NCBI GenBank assembly: GCA_002315015.1
Contig: DCEX01000027.1
Location: 12,679-25,973 of the forward strand
Length of the DNA: 13,295 bases
Origin: Faecalibacterium sp. UBA1819
GTDB lineage: Bacteria; Bacillota; Clostridia; Oscillospirales; Ruminococcaceae
Reading direction: 5' to 3'
The notes beneath the pieces are model-generated. The model saw only the letters and a program-made list of their open reading frames with translations. It had not been told where the DNA came from and searched no databases. Of the stretch, positions 6,581-12,180 are shown in pieces (the stretch's first letter is position 1; each line of letters starts with the position of its first letter). Both the position numbers and the translations under genes were made by a program.

Positions 6581-7296
6581 AAGCAACCATGGCCTCTATT
6601 TTATATTTTGATAATCGTCGAACCATGGCAGTTCATTTCCTTTTGATGCCTTTGGCCAATTTGCTGTTGCTGTCGGCGCTTGGCAGTCAATTGACCCAGC
6701 GTTCTGCTTGGAGCATTGCGGCTGCTTCTGTTTTGGCTTCGGGATGTTTGATGCTTGTCAGCAGCATGGCAGCTTCGTTTGCCTGCGACCGAAATTATGG
6801 CATTGACCGTGAAGTGCTTTCGCTGCGTAAGTTTTGTTTTTATTATTGGGGATGCAAAGTGACGGTTTGCACCGGCGCGGCCTTGGCCTTAATTTCCGTG
6901 AACCTTATATTGCTGGCTGCTGCGGGGTGTCCGTGGGCACTTATCTGGAAGTCGATTCTCTCCACGCCGCAGGTACTGTTCTCTGGAATCGCTGTCGGCT
7001 TTTTCTGTGCAATAGGGGCGTGGGGAAGCTCCGACCCCTACCGATTGTCCAACTTTTTCATCTCGTTTGGGAATGTTTTGTCAGGCAGTGTGGTAGCGCT
7101 CAGCGCGTATCCGCCCCTGTTAAAACCATTTGCGGCAGTGTTTCCGCTGGCTCATACATTGTCTGCTTTGCACGGCACACCGGCACAGCCCGCTTGGGAT
7201 ATGCTGTGTGCTGTCATTTGGCTGTTGATTGGTGCAATTTTGTACGTTGTGCAGACACGGCGCATTGCCTCTCAAAGTAAATTTTCTACACTGTGA
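6577..7296 (+). CDS. ABC-2 type permease subunit 2
   Basis: From a GTG at 6577 this is a 239-aa membrane protein with about six hydrophobic segments (near 21-37, 47-69, 96-118, 132-150, 158-177 and 208-226). The GTG overlaps the previous gene's stop in a GTGA junction, and GGGGGT about 6 nt upstream can act as SD. An ATG four codons later (6589) is an alternative. The in-frame ATG at 6499 would overlap the first permease by 82 nt and add non-membrane residues encoded by its tail, so I rejected it. The charged turn DRNYGIDREVL (71-81) after the second helix and the late Pro-rich segment SAYPPLLKPF (176-185) match the ABC-2 layout. It presumably pairs with subunit 1, as in two-permease exporters for antimicrobial peptides. 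It is the last gene of the operon. Confidence 0.8.
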   Translation: MKATMASILYFDNRRTMAVHFLLMPLANLLLLSALGSQLTQRSAWSIAAASVLASGCLMLVSSMAASFACDRNYGIDREVLSLRKFCFYYWGCKVTVCTGAALALISVNLILLAAAGCPWALIWKSILSTPQVLFSGIAVGFFCAIGAWGSSDPYRLSNFFISFGNVLSGSVVALSAYPPLLKPFAAVFPLAHTLSALHGTPAQPAWDMLCAVIWLLIGAILYVVQTRRIASQSKFSTL

Positions 7297-7312
7297 ATCA
7301 GAAATCTTAATA

Positions 7313-7361
7313 AAAAAGTCCGCTCTGTTACGCTGCATTTCAGCGCCGGAGCGGACTTTTT
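7313..7361. terminator. Bidirectional terminator between converging operons
   Basis: The arms AAAAAGTCCGCTC (7313-7325) and GAGCGGACTTTTT (7349-7361) form a 13-bp stem that ends in T's on either strand. Inside its loop a second hairpin, CGCTG/CAGCG (7331-7335 with 7341-7345), is possible. It lies 17 nt after the last ABC-2 permease and 2 nt before the PAP2 stop, so it can end both converging transcripts. Confidence 0.88.
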
Positions 7362-7362
7362 G

Positions 7363-8241
7363 TTATTCAATTTCTTTTTCGGGAGCATCGCTTTCCGCAA
7401 GAGGAAGCTTGTCCAACATTTCGCGGTACATTTTGCTGCGCCGCATCAAGAGGAAGATACCCGCCATAATGAGGCAAGCGGCCACGGTATCACTCAAAAA
7501 GTGGCGGCCGATAATAATACGGCTGGCGGCCGTTGCAGCAATATAAGCGGAACATAAAATTAAAATAAATTTGCGATATTTGCGATACTGCGGGAAAGCA
7601 TCGCAGATAAAGACAAGGAAAATCAATCCGCAGGCAGCGGCTGTGTGACCAGAGGGAAACGAACTCCCGCCTGCGCCAAACGGCTGATACCAAGGGGTAA
7701 AGTTGGAAAAATCTGCTTGCTGCATCATTTCGTCAAAACGTGCACGGTTCCAAATCGGCTTGATGACATGGATAATGATATTTCCAAGCAGCATATAAAC
7801 CGTTCCCCAGAAAAACCCAAAACGTTCCCGCTTGCGCCATGCGGCGTTGCAGCGGGACTCAGCGGCCAAGATGAAAACATAGCCGAATAAAAGAATAGTC
7901 CATACAACGCAGACAGGAACAAATGCCAGCTCAACGCCGCGTGATTCTAAGTGGTGATAAGAGGAATATGCCATTAAAGCGGTGGCAGCGGTAAAAGCTG
8001 CCGTGCATAACGTGCGGATAGAGCCTTTGACCTCCGCGTCATTTGCCAGCCCTAAAAGCCATAACAAAGCCGGGAAATAAAATGGGTAAAACCCCATAGC
8101 CTCCAAGTAAATCGCCCAAGTTTGATTGGGCTGGTACAAAGCTTGGCTCAGCGGCAAGTCAATCCAAGTGGCAGCAGCAAGTACAGCCAAAAAAATCAGC
8201 AGAACACCGGCGGTGAATGCAGAAGAAAATGAACGTTTCAT
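7363..8241 (-). CDS. PAP2 family membrane phosphatase
   Basis: A 292-aa polytopic membrane protein of the type 2 phosphatidic acid phosphatase superfamily, which dephosphorylates lipid phosphates at the outer membrane face. The three catalytic blocks are visible. Block 1 is K161 with R168 (KPIWNRARF, where Phe replaces the usual Pro after Arg). Block 2 is PSGH (196-199). Block 3 is SRIIIGRHFLSD (240-251), with nucleophile His247 and Asp251. About six to eight hydrophobic helices surround them. Candidate substrates are undecaprenyl pyrophosphate or phosphatidylglycerol phosphate; the sequence does not decide. I start it at the ATG at 8239-8241, behind an AAGGGGG SD. The longer frame to 8289 would translate through a terminator stem. 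The C-terminus is charged and cytoplasmic. Confidence 0.85.
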   Translation of the reverse strand: MKRSFSSAFTAGVLLIFLAVLAAATWIDLPLSQALYQPNQTWAIYLEAMGFYPFYFPALLWLLGLANDAEVKGSIRTLCTAAFTAATALMAYSSYHHLESRGVELAFVPVCVVWTILLFGYVFILAAESRCNAAWRKRERFGFFWGTVYMLLGNIIIHVIKPIWNRARFDEMMQQADFSNFTPWYQPFGAGGSSFPSGHTAAACGLIFLVFICDAFPQYRKYRKFILILCSAYIAATAASRIIIGRHFLSDTVAACLIMAGIFLLMRRSKMYREMLDKLPLAESDAPEKEIE

Positions 8242-8256
8242 AAAATCGCCCCCTTG

Positions 8257-8285
8257 ACAAAAAAGGGACGCAAGCCGCGTCCCTT
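8257..8285 (-). terminator. Intrinsic terminator after the BI-1 gene, directly before the PAP2 SD
   Basis: On the minus strand AAGGGACGC (8277-8285) and GCGTCCCTT (8263-8271) form a perfect 9-bp stem with a 5-nt loop, followed by a run of six T's. It begins 28 nt after the BI-1 stop. The PAP2 SD starts only a few bases past the T-run, so no promoter fits between them. Confidence 0.85.
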
Positions 8286-8313
8286 CCAATAAAAATCATG
8301 TCCAGTTGTTTGT

Positions 8314-9033
8314 TTAATCGCGGCTGACGCCCACCAGTCGCAGAATATACAAAAACAGGTTGACAAAATCAAGATAAAGCTCCAAAGCACTGATAATCGA
8401 CATTTTTTTGCCCATGTCAGACTGAGGATCCATGGAGTAGTAGAAAGCCTTAATTTTCTGGGTGTCATATGCTGTAAAGCCCATAAAGACCACGATGCCA
8501 ATGAGGCAGGCAATGCGGTCAAATCCGGTCATAGGCAAAAACAGCGAAATCAGCCAGTAGATGGCCAAAAAGGCAAGGCCGAACAACAAAAAGGTTCGTA
8601 AATTGCTTAAATCGCGCTTGGTGAAATACCCGTAAGCGGCCAGTACGCCAAAATAAAGCGCTGTTAAGCCGAACACAAAAATTAAGGTTCCAAGGCTGTA
8701 AGTCAGCAAAATCGCGGAAAAAGTAACGGCATTCAGCGCGGAATAAAGGAAAAATAAACCGCGTGCCGCACCAACGCTGATTTTGTGTACCTTTGCTGAC
8801 AAGGCAATGACAACAACGACTTCTAAAATCAGCAGCAAAAAGGGAAGGGCAGGAACAGAAAATAAAGCGTAGGCAATGGGCGTAACGCTCATCACAAAAG
8901 ATAAAGCAAACGTTGTGAACAGGCCCAAAGCCATCCAGCCGAAGGTTTTAGCCGTGTAAACGCCAAGCGGCTCACGCTCGAATGATTGACCGGAAGAATA
9001 TCCCGGCTCGGAAAACATGGATTGGTCATACAT
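8314..9033 (-). CDS. Bax inhibitor-1 (BI-1/YccA) family membrane protein
   Basis: A 239-aa protein with seven hydrophobic segments and the family hallmarks GFTAYDTQKIK, followed by ALELYLDFVNLFLYILRLVG near the C-terminus. The Asp residues in these blocks form the proton/calcium-sensing pair described for bacterial BI-1 (BsYetJ). Family members are calcium-leak channels or regulators of membrane protein quality control (E. coli YccA inhibits FtsH). The role in this organism is not known. I start at the ATG at 9031-9033, which has an AGAGG SD about 8 nt upstream. A GTG three codons earlier (9042) overlaps that SD and is rejected. It is transcribed from a promoter inside nnrD and ends at its own terminator. 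Confidence 0.9.
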   Translation of the reverse strand: MYDQSMFSEPGYSSGQSFEREPLGVYTAKTFGWMALGLFTTFALSFVMSVTPIAYALFSVPALPFLLLILEVVVVIALSAKVHKISVGAARGLFFLYSALNAVTFSAILLTYSLGTLIFVFGLTALYFGVLAAYGYFTKRDLSNLRTFLLFGLAFLAIYWLISLFLPMTGFDRIACLIGIVVFMGFTAYDTQKIKAFYYSMDPQSDMGKKMSIISALELYLDFVNLFLYILRLVGVSRD

Positions 9034-9083
9034 GGTCAACACCTCTTTCCAACTGTGAACACATGGAATTTCTTATACCTATA

Positions 9084-9112
9084 AGCATATCACGTTTTCT
9101 GTTCTTTCTCAA
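9084..9112 (-). promoter_or_regulatory. Promoter of the BI-1 gene, inside the 3' end of nnrD
   Basis: On the minus strand there is TTGAGA (9107-9112), a 17-nt spacer and TATGCT (9084-9089). A palindrome CTTATA-CC-TATAAG (9072-9085) covers the expected start site and could be an operator or chance. The -35 box lies within the last codons of nnrD. Confidence 0.55.
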
Positions 9113-9953
9113 GGAAAATATTGCACAAATCGGTCAGAATGTCGCTGGGCAGCATTCCCTGCATAGAAAGACGCGCCGCACAGCGGTCTGCCGATAGACC
9201 ATGAAGGAATACGCCTACCGCTGCCGCGTGCTCAGCGCTCATGCCTTGTGCAGCCAACCCGGCAATCATGCCGGCCAGAATATCGCCGCTGCCGCCGCGC
9301 GCAAGACCGGCATTACCCGTATGGTTTTCATACAGTGTGCCGTCCGGGCAAGCGATCAGCGTTTCATGGCCTTTCAGCACTGTGATAGCACCTGTACTGC
9401 TGGCAAAATCCAGCGCACAAGAAGCGCGCTCCTTTTCCACATCTTCTACACCACACCGACAAAGGCGTGCCATCTCACCCGGGTGCGGCGTGACAATTAA
9501 AGGCTGAGATTGAGCAAAAGCAGTGATTGCGGACACCTCATCCGCTAAGCTGCAAAGTGCGCCCGCATCAAGGACAATCACACCCATGGAAGCGTCAAAT
9601 GCTTTTTTGGCAAGCTGAGCCGTTGCGGCATCTGCCGGAAGGCCACAGCCAAGAAGGCAAACTTCCGACTGAGAAACTTCCTCCAGCAAGCGGTTTTCCG
9701 AAGGATCCGGCAAGAAGATTGCCTCAGGCACCCGACAAGCTGCGGCGGAAACGACACACTCAGGCGCCGCCAGCGTAACAAGGCCCGCACCTGTGCGCAA
9801 AGCCCCCATCACGCTAAGAACAGCAGCTCCGCGATAAGATGAGCTGCCGCAAACAGCCAGCACCTTGCCATAACTGCCCTTGTGGCTCTCCGCCGTGCGG
9901 GTGGGGAGCATTTCAAGCGCAGTTTTTTGATTTAAAACGATTGGTTGGCTCAT
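9090..9953 (-). CDS. nnrD: ADP-dependent (S)-NAD(P)H-hydrate dehydratase, stand-alone form
   Basis: This 287-aa soluble enzyme of the ribokinase-like fold repairs damaged cofactors: it removes water from the S epimer of hydrated NADH or NADPH, using ADP in bacteria. Visible motifs are GSYGKVLAVCGS (26-37), TPHPGEMARL (155-164), LKGHET (193-198) and the nucleotide-binding GNAGLARGGSGD (213-224), followed by ILAGMIAGL. The usual motif is GNPGMATGGSGD, so Ala replaces Pro here. Many bacteria fuse this domain to the epimerase NnrE in one protein of about 500 residues. Here only the dehydratase is present and the epimerase is not in the window. An AAAGGAG SD lies about 12 nt before the ATG, slightly far. 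It is the first gene of its strand block and diverges from the polysaccharide cluster. Confidence 0.92.
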   Translation of the reverse strand: MSQPIVLNQKTALEMLPTRTAESHKGSYGKVLAVCGSSSYRGAAVLSVMGALRTGAGLVTLAAPECVVSAAACRVPEAIFLPDPSENRLLEEVSQSEVCLLGCGLPADAATAQLAKKAFDASMGVIVLDAGALCSLADEVSAITAFAQSQPLIVTPHPGEMARLCRCGVEDVEKERASCALDFASSTGAITVLKGHETLIACPDGTLYENHTGNAGLARGGSGDILAGMIAGLAAQGMSAEHAAAVGVFLHGLSADRCAARLSMQGMLPSDILTDLCNIFLEKEQKT

Positions 9954-10024
9954 AAATAATCACGCTCCTTTAGTTTCATGATGTTAATGAATATACCTCT
10001 TATGCTTCATTGTAAATAAAAAGA

Positions 10025-10030
10025 ATTATA
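10025..10030 (-). promoter_or_regulatory. Possible -10 element for nnrD
   Basis: On the minus strand a perfect TATAAT lies about 72 nt before the nnrD ATG, but the hexamer 17 nt upstream (ATCAAC) is a poor -35. A weaker alternative is TTTACA with TATATT at 15-nt spacing nearer the gene. Upstream of it, GCATCA (10033-10038) and TGATGC (10050-10055) form a small inverted repeat. Confidence 0.3.
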
Positions 10031-10113
10031 AAGCATCACGGATGTAAGTTGATGCATTTTTAGCTTGTGTACCCAAATCAAATAAAGAAAAGCCAAAAAT
10101 TTTGTATTAGCTT

Positions 10114-10126
10114 TGCTATTATAGCA
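10114..10126. repeat. Palindrome with ATAGCA half-sites, distal copy
   Basis: TGCTAT-T-ATAGCA is a perfect 13-bp palindrome in the A+T-rich gap before rfbF. Its half-site recurs, facing the other way, in the palindrome at 10196-10214. It may be a regulator binding site placed about 50 nt before the first promoter of the polysaccharide cluster. Confidence 0.4.
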
Positions 10127-10156
10127 TATATTGATAAAATTTGATAGTCAAGAATA

Positions 10157-10184
10157 TTGACTCTTTTTCCAACATAGATAAAAT
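10157..10184 (+). promoter_or_regulatory. Promoter P1 of the polysaccharide cluster
   Basis: TTGACT (10157-10162), a 16-nt spacer and TAAAAT (10179-10184), each one base from consensus. The -35 is the right arm of a small inverted repeat, AGTCAA-GAATA-TTGACT (10146-10162). Transcripts would start near 10191 and carry the whole leader reading frame with its SD. Confidence 0.5.
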
Positions 10185-10186
10185 GC

Positions 10187-10215
10187 TTGAAAAGAGTATA
10201 GCAGTTTGCTATACT
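10187..10215 (+). promoter_or_regulatory. Promoter P2 of the polysaccharide cluster
   Basis: TTGAAA (10187-10192), a 17-nt spacer and TATACT (10210-10215), each one base from consensus. The space between the hexamers, and most of the -10, is filled by the palindrome at 10196-10214. Transcripts would start near 10222, within the SD of the leader reading frame. Confidence 0.6.
10196..10214. promoter_or_regulatory. Palindromic operator candidate within promoter P2
   Basis: GTATAGCA-GTT-TGCTATAC is a perfect 8-bp inverted repeat with a 3-nt centre, lying between -35 and -10 and covering five bases of the -10. A protein bound here would block P2. It shares the ATAGCA half-site with the palindrome at 10114-10126. 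No regulator gene for it is in the window. Confidence 0.55.
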
Positions 10216-10229
10216 TCAATAGGAAGGAA

Positions 10230-10310
10230 ATGTGCACGAAAATGAAAATATATGGCATTCATAGTGTCCAAGTTAGTTATTTTGCGCTGAGAAAAATAGT
10301 GCTCGCCTAA
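10230..10310 (+). CDS. Possible 26-aa leader peptide before the polysaccharide cluster
   Basis: An ATG at 10230 opens 26 codons ending in TAA at 10308-10310. An AGGA SD core lies 5 nt upstream. The peptide is short, basic and weakly hydrophobic (it ends FALRKIVLA), with no homology I recognise. The telling point is position: it follows two promoters, and its stop codon forms most of the loop of a terminator-like hairpin. A ribosome reaching the stop would keep that hairpin from forming. An alternative ATG at 10242 has a poorer SD distance. It may be a true leader peptide or a chance frame. Confidence 0.35.
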   Translation: MCTKMKIYGIHSVQVSYFALRKIVLA

Positions 10311-10328
10311 GCGGAGCGTTTTCTTTTC
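10298..10328 (+). terminator. Terminator-like attenuator in the leader of the polysaccharide cluster
   Basis: GCTC-GC (10301-10306) pairs with GC-GAGC (10311-10317, one bulged G) across the loop CTAA, and flanking A-T and G-T pairs extend the stem. TTTTCTTTTC follows (10319-10328). It lies about 100 nt before rfbF with no upstream plus-strand gene other than the leader frame, so it would act on transcripts heading into the cluster. The stem is imperfect, so its strength is uncertain. Confidence 0.45.
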
Positions 10329-10429
10329 AACTTACTAAAAATTGGGTAACTATGTCTAGAAACCTCATTAGAGAGACAGGAAAATTGAAAAATATCAAGG
10401 ATATATAGATATTTATAGGAGGATACAAG

Positions 10430-11215
10430 ATGAAAGTTGTTATCCTAGCAGGTGGTTTAGGAACAAGAATTAGTGAGGAAAGTCATTTGAAGCCCAAGCC
10501 GATGATTACAGTTGGAGAGCAGCCCATTTTGTGGCATATTATGAAATATTATTCGGCGTTCGGTTTTCAAGATTTTGTTATTTGCTGTGGATATAAAGGT
10601 TATTGTATCAAAGAATATTTTGCGGATTATTATTTACATCGATCGGACGTAACGTTTGATTTTTCCCGAGAAAATAAAATGACAGTTCATTCTAATGTTG
10701 CGGAGCCTTGGCGTGTAACTCTAGTTGATACGGGTTTGAACACACAAACAGGTGCGCGTGTAAAGCGTATTCAAAAATATATTGGGAATGAATCTTTTAT
10801 GCTCACATACGGTGATGGCGTTAGTGATGTGAATCTTAAGGCGCTTATTCAACAACACCAAGAGAGCGGCTGTGTGGTTACTCTTACAGGAATCCAACCT
10901 GGAGGACGTTTCGGGGTGTTAGACGTTGATGAGAGCAAAAATGTTGTTAGAGGTTTTCGCGAAAAAGCCAAAGAAGATGGCGGCTGGATTAACGGAGGCT
11001 TTATGGTGATGGAGTCGGAGGTTTTTGATTATTTGAGTGGAGATATGAATTGTGTTTTAGAAAGAGGTCCTCTGGAAAATTTGGCCAAAGACGGAAAGCT
11101 GGGTGTCTACAGACACCATGGATTTTGGCAGTGCATGGATACACAACGGGATCGCAGCCAATTGGTTAGTCTATGGGAAGAAGGAAAAGCTGAATGGAAA
11201 ATATGGGACAATTAA
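10430..11215 (+). CDS. rfbF: Glucose-1-phosphate cytidylyltransferase
   Basis: This 261-aa nucleotidyltransferase makes CDP-glucose from CTP and glucose 1-phosphate, the entry to CDP-linked 3,6-dideoxyhexoses and related sugars. Visible motifs are the nucleotide-binding LAGGLGTRISEES (6-18) with KPKPM (21-25), EPWRVTLVDTG (92-102), YGDGVSD (127-133) with the metal-binding Asp129, GWINGGFM (185-192) and GFWQCMDTQRD (231-241). Length and motif order match RfbF/DdhA of about 257 residues. An AGGAGG SD lies 8 nt before the ATG. In known clusters CDP-glucose 4,6-dehydratase usually comes next; here glycosyltransferases follow, so the dehydratase is downstream of the window, elsewhere or absent. 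It overlaps the next gene by 22 nt and is A+T-richer than the genes to its left. Confidence 0.95.
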   Translation: MKVVILAGGLGTRISEESHLKPKPMITVGEQPILWHIMKYYSAFGFQDFVICCGYKGYCIKEYFADYYLHRSDVTFDFSRENKMTVHSNVAEPWRVTLVDTGLNTQTGARVKRIQKYIGNESFMLTYGDGVSDVNLKALIQQHQESGCVVTLTGIQPGGRFGVLDVDESKNVVRGFREKAKEDGGWINGGFMVMESEVFDYLSGDMNCVLERGPLENLAKDGKLGVYRHHGFWQCMDTQRDRSQLVSLWEEGKAEWKIWDN

Positions 11216-12120
11216 AAGTTTCTGTTTTAATGCTCACCTATAACAGGGAAAATCTAATAGAACGTGCGATTAAAAGTGTTTTAAAACAAACTTTTAAAGA
11301 TTTTGAGTTCATTGTGATTGATAATGGTTCAGAAGATAGAAGTGGCAAGATTGCTGATGCGTACGCTAATACTGACAAAAGAATGCATGTGATTCATAGG
11401 CCTAAGGCTACGATCAGCTGTGGAAGGAATCAGGCACTGGATGTTGCTAGAGGGCAATATATTGCATTTATTGATGATGATGATTGGCTAGAAGCTGATT
11501 TTTTGGAATTTTTGTTAAATTTAATCGAAACACATCACGCGGATATGTCAATATGTGGAGCGGCTGATAAAGCGTTCGATGGGAAAAAGGTAATGTCTGC
11601 AAGTGAGGCATTGATTGAGCTGATGGAGCGTAAGAGATACAATGTTGCTTTTCCCACCAAAATGTTCCGCAGAGATCTAATGAGGGATTTGAGGTTTCCA
11701 GAAGACAAAAAGTTTGATGATATAGCTTTAATGTATCGTCTGATTGCTTCGTGCGACAAAGTGGTGTATCATGGGTTGCCTAAGTACACATTTTATCGGC
11801 ATCCGGGTAATAATTCGGCGTGGACAACAAATTATGCTTTACTTGACGCGCAAACGCTGGAGGAATATCTTGCGGCCTACAGAACAAGGACAGAATGGCT
11901 GAGTGAGAAATTTCCCGAGCAGAGAAGTGATTTTGAGTATTTTGAGTGGTCTTTTATGGTATCTATGGTAGAGAAAATTACCAGATACAATATTTCTGAT
12001 TGTGCTCAAATTCGTGGCGCATTGTGTGAGGTTTTATCTCGCAATCAAGAGAAGTTTTTCAATTCTGCACGCATAACAGATTTTGAAAAGGAATGGATGC
12101 GTAAGTATGTTCTGACGTGA
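11194..12120 (+). CDS. Family 2 glycosyltransferase
   Basis: A 308-aa GT-A fold enzyme that should transfer a sugar from a nucleotide donor during surface polysaccharide assembly in the cytoplasm. Visible family features are VSVLMLTYNREN (9-20), RAIKSVLKQT (24-33), IDNGSEDRS (42-50), GRNQALDVARGQYIAF (77-92) and the metal-binding DDDDW (94-98). The domain ends near residue 210. The C-terminal 100 residues are helical and aromatic-rich and probably shape the acceptor site. AAGGA lies 8 nt before the ATG at 11194, within the end of rfbF, so the 22-nt overlap and coupling look real. An ATG at 11203 is a weaker alternative. Donor and acceptor cannot be told. Confidence 0.9.
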   Translation: MENMGQLKVSVLMLTYNRENLIERAIKSVLKQTFKDFEFIVIDNGSEDRSGKIADAYANTDKRMHVIHRPKATISCGRNQALDVARGQYIAFIDDDDWLEADFLEFLLNLIETHHADMSICGAADKAFDGKKVMSASEALIELMERKRYNVAFPTKMFRRDLMRDLRFPEDKKFDDIALMYRLIASCDKVVYHGLPKYTFYRHPGNNSAWTTNYALLDAQTLEEYLAAYRTRTEWLSEKFPEQRSDFEYFEWSFMVSMVEKITRYNISDCAQIRGALCEVLSRNQEKFFNSARITDFEKEWMRKYVLT

Positions 12121-12180
12121 GCAGTGGTTGTAAACATCGTTTTATAAGATATTTTTATATTTTCAAGATCAAAATAAATA

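Noticed and set aside
8242..8289. N-terminal extension of the PAP2 protein
   Set aside because: The extra 16 codons would be read from the terminator stem and SD, so the ATG at 8241 is preferred.
10033..10060. Small hairpin GCATCA/TGATGC followed by T's as a plus-strand terminator
   Set aside because: The stem is only 6 bp with an 11-nt loop, and no plus-strand gene lies upstream to be ended.
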